Shown in pieces: positions 40,395-44,173 of a stretch of DNA of 44,173 nucleotides. The notes beneath the pieces are model-generated. The model was given only the letters and a program-made list of their open reading frames with translations, had not been told where the DNA came from and did not search any database. Both the position numbers and the translations under genes were made by a program. Location: the NCBI GenBank assembly GCA_002381695.1, contig DFXM01000025.1, forward strand, positions 142,712 to 186,884, written 5' to 3'. Position 1 is the stretch's first letter; every line of letters begins with the position of its first letter. Origin of the DNA: Clostridium sp. UBA4108 (GTDB lineage Bacteria > Bacillota > Clostridia > Clostridiales > Clostridiaceae).

Positions 40395-40437
40395 AACTAT
40401 TTGGTTAATTCATCCTTTAAATCAATTGCGAAACAAA

Positions 40438-40473
40438 AATACCTCAAAATTCAAACTGGAATAATGCGGTGTT
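40438..40473 (-). repeat. Spacer hairpin repeat, copy 6
   Basis: AATACCTCAAAATTC and GAATAATGCGGTGTT are the arms, preceded by AAACAAA. Confidence 0.6.
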
Positions 40474-40517
40474 CTAGCAAATTATTTTTTCAATTATTAT
40501 GTTAAATGCTCATAATC

Positions 40518-40718
40518 TTACTTGCACTTGATTTTTTGTTTTGTCCTGTCAGATAGTCTAAAAACAAGCGCTAATACTATCACAATTAACCCCAAAGATA
40601 ATAATATTAATGCAACGTATGGTGTACCTGTAATCTGAGGAAAAACATTCTTAATTACTGTTTTAGTTAATAGTCCTAATATTATGCCCAAAATTATAAA
40701 ACAGCTTTTTTTAATCAT
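40518..40718 (-). CDS. Small two-helix membrane protein (66 aa)
   Basis: ATG follows AGAGGTGACAAT. The product has two helices (about residues 5-22 and 35-55, PYVALILLSLGLIVIVLALV) and a basic tail DRTKQKIKCK. No family recognised; the length and charge fit small Firmicute membrane proteins of unknown role. Isolated, with the hairpin repeat 45 bp downstream. Confidence 0.6.
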   Translation of the reverse strand: MIKKSCFIILGIILGLLTKTVIKNVFPQITGTPYVALILLSLGLIVIVLALVFRLSDRTKQKIKCK

Positions 40719-40888
40719 ATTGTCACCTCTATCAAATATAAATGATTCTTAATATACATTTATTTATAATTGTTTATTAACATATAAAAATTGTAGCACA
40801 TCTTCCATATTGTTGACACCCTATTATTACTAGAACGTCCTTTATAGAATATTAAGAACATATTGGATATGAAATTATGCTCATAATC

Positions 40889-41026
40889 CTAATGTGACGA
40901 ACAAAAATCTATATAAGTAATTATTACATGGACTATTCCAAAAATTGCCGTTGGTATAATAGCAGGAAAATTGTGAAGCCAAATTTCCGCTAAAATGAAA
41001 TATACAACTGGAAAAACTGCTTTACT
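40889..41026 (-). pseudogene. C-terminal fragment of an unknown membrane protein
   Basis: A minus-strand frame without start, beginning just after a TGA: SKAVFPVVYFILAEIWLHNF then PAIIPTAIFGIVHVIITYI and a stop at 40889. It has two hydrophobic stretches separated by a short loop, like the end of a small multi-span protein (HXXEE-like at best). It occupies most of the otherwise empty 347-bp spacer 40719-41065. Confidence 0.4.
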
Positions 41027-41065
41027 TCATCCTATGATTAAGAATGTGAATAAACATCAAGGATG

Positions 41066-42319
41066 TCACCAAATTCCCAAGCAGGCATCTAGGGCTGCTA
41101 AATAAGAATCAATCATGAATTTATCTGCAATCAATGAGATGTATGTCCTCAAAGTTCTCTCTTTTGGCTTCATACCTACTATAAATCCTGCATTGAAAAG
41201 TTGCTTATCCAAGTTTGCCATCTGTTCCGGCTGAATTTCATCTGAAAATTTTATACTGTTCAACAATCCGATTCCCTTAATCTCTTCAATTATTGAGTAT
41301 CTTTCCTTGATTTTCTTATATCCATCTCTCAGGTATTCACCTAATATTACTGCTTTTTCTAAGAGAGCATCATCCTCAATTGTCTGAATTACTTCAAGAG
41401 CTATTCTACATCCAAGTGGATCATTTTGGTGAGATTGCGCATAATGAAAATCTGCCTGTAAAGAATCCTTAGCTATTTCATCTTTGAAAATAACGGCACT
41501 CACCGGATAACCGTTTCCAAGTCCTTTTCCTGCTGCAATTATATCAGGATCTATATCGTAATTCATGTATCCAAACCATTTACCAGTTCTGCCAATCCCA
41601 CAGGTGACTTCATCTACAACTGTTAACACGTTAAATTCCCTTATTTTCAAACTAAGTGCACGCACTAAATTATACGGAGGCAACTTTACTAGACCGGAAC
41701 TATTGCCAGCATCAAAAACAAAGATGCCAACTTCCTGAAAGTCAATAAAATCAGTCAATTCATCATACCATTCCTCAACACTTTTTTCTTTGCAGCTATC
41801 CCAAGGAATGCAAATCCAATCTTGGTTCGTCAGATTTGCTCCATTTCCATAGGCTGATAAATACTGATTAGCAAGAGAAATGCATTTTTTCTGGGGACGA
41901 AGTACTTTAGCAATCTGTATTCCATACTCTACAGCCTCGCTACCTGAAGATAAAAATACACATTTTCCAGAGGGAAAACCTGCAATACCAGCAAGTTTTT
42001 CGGCTGCTCTTTCTGTGATATGGGCATTATACTTATATCCAACATGGCAGACCTGATTCATCTGTTCTCCCATTGCCGCCATAATTCTTGGATGTTTGTG
42101 TCCCAATGAAAGACACCAAACACCTGCCTCAAGATCAAGATATTTTTTTCCATCAAGATCATAGACATAGCATCCTTGACCGTTAATAATATTTCTACTA
42201 TTGACAAATTTAGTAGTATAATGAATTACATTTGTATTCTTGCTTATTATTAAGTTATATTGAGAAAATATTAAATGAATAAATAAGCCTATTTGTATAA
42301 TGTACAAATAGGCTTTCAA
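41066..42319 (-). CDS. Class III aminotransferase with damaged 5' end
   Basis: PLP-dependent fold type I enzyme: FLSSGSEAVEYGIQIAK, VVDEVTCGIGRTGKWFGYM and IAAGKGLGNGYPVSAVIFKD with the PLP lysine. Such enzymes move an amino group from an omega-amine or similar to 2-oxoglutarate or pyruvate. The family sequence begins only at about VIHYTTKFVNSRN (near 42229). The ~30 codons before it are encoded by the DHFR terminator and AT-rich DNA, with no ribosome-binding site. So the true start was lost by a rearrangement, and the gene may be untranslated or poorly translated. The enzyme domain itself is complete. Confidence 0.75.
   Translation of the reverse strand: MKAYLYIIQIGLFIHLIFSQYNLIISKNTNVIHYTTKFVNSRNIINGQGCYVYDLDGKKYLDLEAGVWCLSLGHKHPRIMAAMGEQMNQVCHVGYKYNAHITERAAEKLAGIAGFPSGKCVFLSSGSEAVEYGIQIAKVLRPQKKCISLANQYLSAYGNGANLTNQDWICIPWDSCKEKSVEEWYDELTDFIDFQEVGIFVFDAGNSSGLVKLPPYNLVRALSLKIREFNVLTVVDEVTCGIGRTGKWFGYMNYDIDPDIIAAGKGLGNGYPVSAVIFKDEIAKDSLQADFHYAQSHQNDPLGCRIALEVIQTIEDDALLEKAVILGEYLRDGYKKIKERYSIIEEIKGIGLLNSIKFSDEIQPEQMANLDKQLFNAGFIVGMKPKERTLRTYISLIADKFMIDSYLAALDACLGIW
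42285..42315 (-). terminator. Terminator of the DHFR-like gene
   Basis: AAGCCTATTTGTA and TACAAATAGGCTT form a perfect 13-bp stem with a 5-nt loop, and the minus strand continues TTATTTATTC. It overlaps the first codons of the annotated aminotransferase frame, which argues against that frame's start. Confidence 0.8.
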
Positions 42320-42330
42320 CTTATATATAT

Positions 42331-42855
42331 TTATCTTTTTGAATATCTTAATATTGCAATACCCTTATCCATAATATACTGATCTAAATGTAAATCTATT
42401 TTAGGATTATTCCCCAAAAATAAAGGTCTACCTTTACCTAATATTGTAGGAATTATTCCAATTATATACTCATCAATAATATCTGATTTAATAAAATTAT
42501 CTACGAGACCTCCACCACCAAATAAGAAGATATCTTTACCTTCTTTTTCTCTTTCTTCTTCTATTACTTTGCATATATCACCATTTATAAAATGGATATT
42601 GTCATGCTCTTGTAATTCTTGTGATGTTGCTACATATACTTTTTTATCCTTAAAATCATTGTGGAAGCCTTGATCATAACAGTTTTTTCCCATCACTACA
42701 ACATCTGTACCATTTAAAAATTCATCATAATCCCATTTTTTTTCAGTGTCTAATTTATCATCTCCATCTCCAACTATCCAATCATACCCACCATCTTCTG
42801 CCGCTATATATCCATCGATGCTCATCGCTAAATTCAATATTATTTTTCTACTCAT
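42331..42855 (-). CDS. Dihydrofolate reductase family protein (RibD C-terminal-like)
   Basis: A 174-residue protein: ILNLAMSIDGYIAAEDGGYD, TDVVVMGKNCYDQGFHNDF (NADPH loop) and DIFLFGGGGLVDNFIKSDII then GKGRPLFLG. This is the DHFR-like reductase family (YyaP/YwjB type) of stand-alone RibD C-terminal domains; the substrate is unknown and it need not act on folate. AAAGGGAGGAAAAGAT precedes the ATG. It is divergent from the WYL regulator, a common pairing that suggests regulation by it. Confidence 0.88.
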   Translation of the reverse strand: MSRKIILNLAMSIDGYIAAEDGGYDWIVGDGDDKLDTEKKWDYDEFLNGTDVVVMGKNCYDQGFHNDFKDKKVYVATSQELQEHDNIHFINGDICKVIEEEREKEGKDIFLFGGGGLVDNFIKSDIIDEYIIGIIPTILGKGRPLFLGNNPKIDLHLDQYIMDKGIAILRYSKR

Positions 42856-42932
42856 ATCTTTTCCTCCCTTTTTTATATTTTTAAATATATTAATTATTTG
42901 TTAGTAAAATTTTTTATATTCTCAATTTCTAC

Positions 42933-42979
42933 TTGATACAAAATATATTATAACTTATAATAGTTGACACCTTATGTCA
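42933..42979 (+). promoter_or_regulatory. Promoter and operator of the WYL regulator gene
   Basis: TTGATA (42933-42938), a 17-bp spacer and TATAAT (42956-42961) make a textbook promoter. Just downstream is TGACA-CCTTA-TGTCA (42965-42979), a perfect 5-bp dyad in the untranslated leader. A WYL/YafY regulator binding its own leader would give autoregulation; that is inference. Confidence 0.7.
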
Positions 42980-43001
42980 TATTGAAAAGGAGATATTTAT
43001 T

Positions 43002-43955
43002 ATGAAAGCAGATAGGTTAATTTCTATATTAATGCTGTTACAGATACATAAAAAGTTAACAGCTAATGAGTTAGCTCAGAGATTAGAAGTTTCTGTTAGA
43101 ACTATTTATAGAGATGTTGATTCCTTAAGTAGTCTTGGAATACCTATATTTAGTGATAGAGGAACAAACGGCGGAATAGAACTTTTAGGAGATTATAAAA
43201 CTTCTTTAAATGGAATAAATAATGATGAAATTTACTCACTATTTCTCCCAACTGGTGATAAAATTTTAGAAGACTTAGGAATTCAAAAACTTAAAGACTC
43301 TACACTACTTAAGCTCTTAGGAAATTCCTCTCCTAATCAAATTAAAGAAATTGAAAATATTCAAAACTATATTTACATGGATATGTATACTTGGGGCGAA
43401 AATCCTGCTAATGTAGATAAAGATATTCTTTCTGTATTACAAAATGCTATTTGGAATCATAAGATATTAAAAATAGTATATAGAAAAATAAATGAAACAA
43501 AAGAAGTAATCTTAGATCCATTAGGATTAGTATGTAAAAGAGGTATTTGGTATTTAATTGGAATAAACACTGAAATTATTAAAACCTATAAAGTAACTTC
43601 TATAGAAAGCGCATTTTTGATAAATGAGCATTTTCATAGACCAAAGGATTTCAACTTAGAAACTCATTGGAAGTCATCTATAAGTAATTTTAAGTCTTTA
43701 ATTCCTAAATATCTATTTACTTTTAAGGTTAATCCTTCTATCCTAAATCATATACAAGAAAGGAAATTTATAGCTATAAATAATAAATTTATAAAAGATA
43801 ATGAGATTTATTTAGATATAAATTTTGATAGTATTTGGCAAGGTATTGAATTTGCTTTTACCTATGGTAAAAATATAAAAATAATTAAACCTATAGAAGC
43901 TATTAATGAAATTAAAACAAAAGCCTCTGAAGTAATGGAAATATATGATATATAG
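43002..43955 (+). CDS. WYL-domain transcriptional regulator (YafY family)
   Basis: A 317-residue DNA-binding protein. Residues 1-60 are an HTH_11 winged helix (DRLISILMLLQIHKKLTANE, QRLEVSVRTIYRDVDSLSSL, GIPIFSDRGTNGG). Residues ~140-215 are the WYL domain (KILKIVYRKINETKEVILDP, GIWYLIGIN), which binds a ligand or nucleic acid, followed by the WCX domain (~235-310). It is transcribed away from the DHFR-like gene. GAAAAGGAGATATTTATT precedes the ATG. The neighbouring repeats at 42303 and 43979 bracket the pair. Confidence 0.9.
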   Translation: MKADRLISILMLLQIHKKLTANELAQRLEVSVRTIYRDVDSLSSLGIPIFSDRGTNGGIELLGDYKTSLNGINNDEIYSLFLPTGDKILEDLGIQKLKDSTLLKLLGNSSPNQIKEIENIQNYIYMDMYTWGENPANVDKDILSVLQNAIWNHKILKIVYRKINETKEVILDPLGLVCKRGIWYLIGINTEIIKTYKVTSIESAFLINEHFHRPKDFNLETHWKSSISNFKSLIPKYLFTFKVNPSILNHIQERKFIAINNKFIKDNEIYLDINFDSIWQGIEFAFTYGKNIKIIKPIEAINEIKTKASEVMEIYDI

Positions 43956-43978
43956 ATTCTAATAATGAAACTACATAA

Positions 43979-43992
43979 TACAAATAGGCTTT
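43979..43992. repeat. Direct repeat bracketing the DHFR/WYL pair (right copy)
   Basis: TACAAATAGGCTTT is identical to 42303-42316. The two copies enclose the DHFR-like and WYL genes, 1.7 kb apart. Confidence 0.6.
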
Positions 43993-44039
43993 AATATAAA
44001 ATAATATTAATTAGAACTTCATATTATTTCTGGCCCTCT

Positions 44040-44090
44040 GTGTAAGTTCAACTAGAGATTCATTTGCTTCGCATGAATCTAAGTTTACAC
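44040..44090. other. Imperfect palindrome at the window end
   Basis: GTGTAA...AGATTCAT and ATGAATCT...TTACAC are paired arms around TTGCTTCGC. The loop word TTTGCTTCGCA also occurs at 11-21. It follows the regulator gene by about 85 bp and may act as a terminator or repeat. Confidence 0.5.
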
Positions 44091-44173
44091 TTATCAACCG
44101 TTTCGGAATCTTGATTTACTAAGTCTCTATTCAAGTAAAAAGCTAAAAGCCAACAACTCGCTTCACTCGAACA

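Noticed and set aside
1..44173. CRISPR array, tRNA or rRNA genes
   Set aside because: No regularly spaced direct repeats, no cloverleaf with TTCGAATC-like arm and no rRNA core sequence were recognised; the boxA-like motifs stand alone.

Overview
This is an AT-rich, low-GC Firmicute chromosome segment, most likely a Clostridium sensu stricto. The evidence is the base composition, strong AGGAGG-type ribosome-binding sites, frequent GTG/TTG starts, and families typical of clostridia (Bce-type peptide detoxification module, TIGR04076 protein, Csac_0668-like Fe-S protein, GNAT paralogues). No rRNA, tRNA, CRISPR array, phage gene, transposase or integrase was found. Almost everything is on the minus strand. 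The exceptions are a WYL regulator at the right end and one hydrolase remnant near 40.2 kb.

Layout. 0-4.8 kb: small membrane genes, a DUF4367 protein, a WapI-like protein, a polysaccharide-polymerase-like membrane protein, a TIGR04076 protein, and a deletion-fused ABC transporter remnant. 4.8-9.1 kb: metallo-beta-lactamase-fold hydrolase, serine beta-lactamase-like hydrolase, DinB protein, DUF1835 protein and a GNAT. This part carries a MITE-like element and a scar joining pieces of two neighbouring genes. 9.1-19.5 kb: an array of mostly single-gene units (seven GNAT genes in this stretch, a VOC protein, an alpha/beta hydrolase, a short FtsW/RodA-like protein, an orphan FakA-like domain, and a 2Fe-2S protein that appears to contain an in-frame UGA/selenocysteine codon). 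19.4-20.4 kb: VOC and TraX remnants. 20.4-27.2 kb: a soluble diacid-sensor/MCP protein, UppP, and a BceAB-BceRS module, which together suggest an envelope-antibiotic (bacitracin-like) response. 27.2-34.5 kb: a second accessory stretch (two VOC proteins, flavodoxin-like reductase, three GNATs, an APH-like phosphotransferase, an ANT(6)-like nucleotidyltransferase) with two decayed genes and a 248-bp palindrome. 34.6-39.9 kb: a tight four-gene operon of FtsX/MacB-type permease, ATPase, response regulator and histidine kinase. 40-44.2 kb: a perfect 51-bp palindrome, a hydrolase remnant, a class III aminotransferase with a damaged 5' end, and a divergent DHFR-like/WYL pair.

How it works together. 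The window reads as an accessory island of detoxification and modification enzymes. Between the single-gene units the spacers repeat the same parts: an imperfect hairpin repeat, a motif resembling the rRNA-spacer boxA sequence, and a leader with an extended -10 promoter (TGGTATAAT). Several genes are truncated, frameshifted or fused, so the island has been repeatedly rearranged. The strongest leads are the probable selenoprotein, the composite spacer repeat, the mobile palindromic/MITE elements, and the Bce-UppP module with its operator-like dyad.
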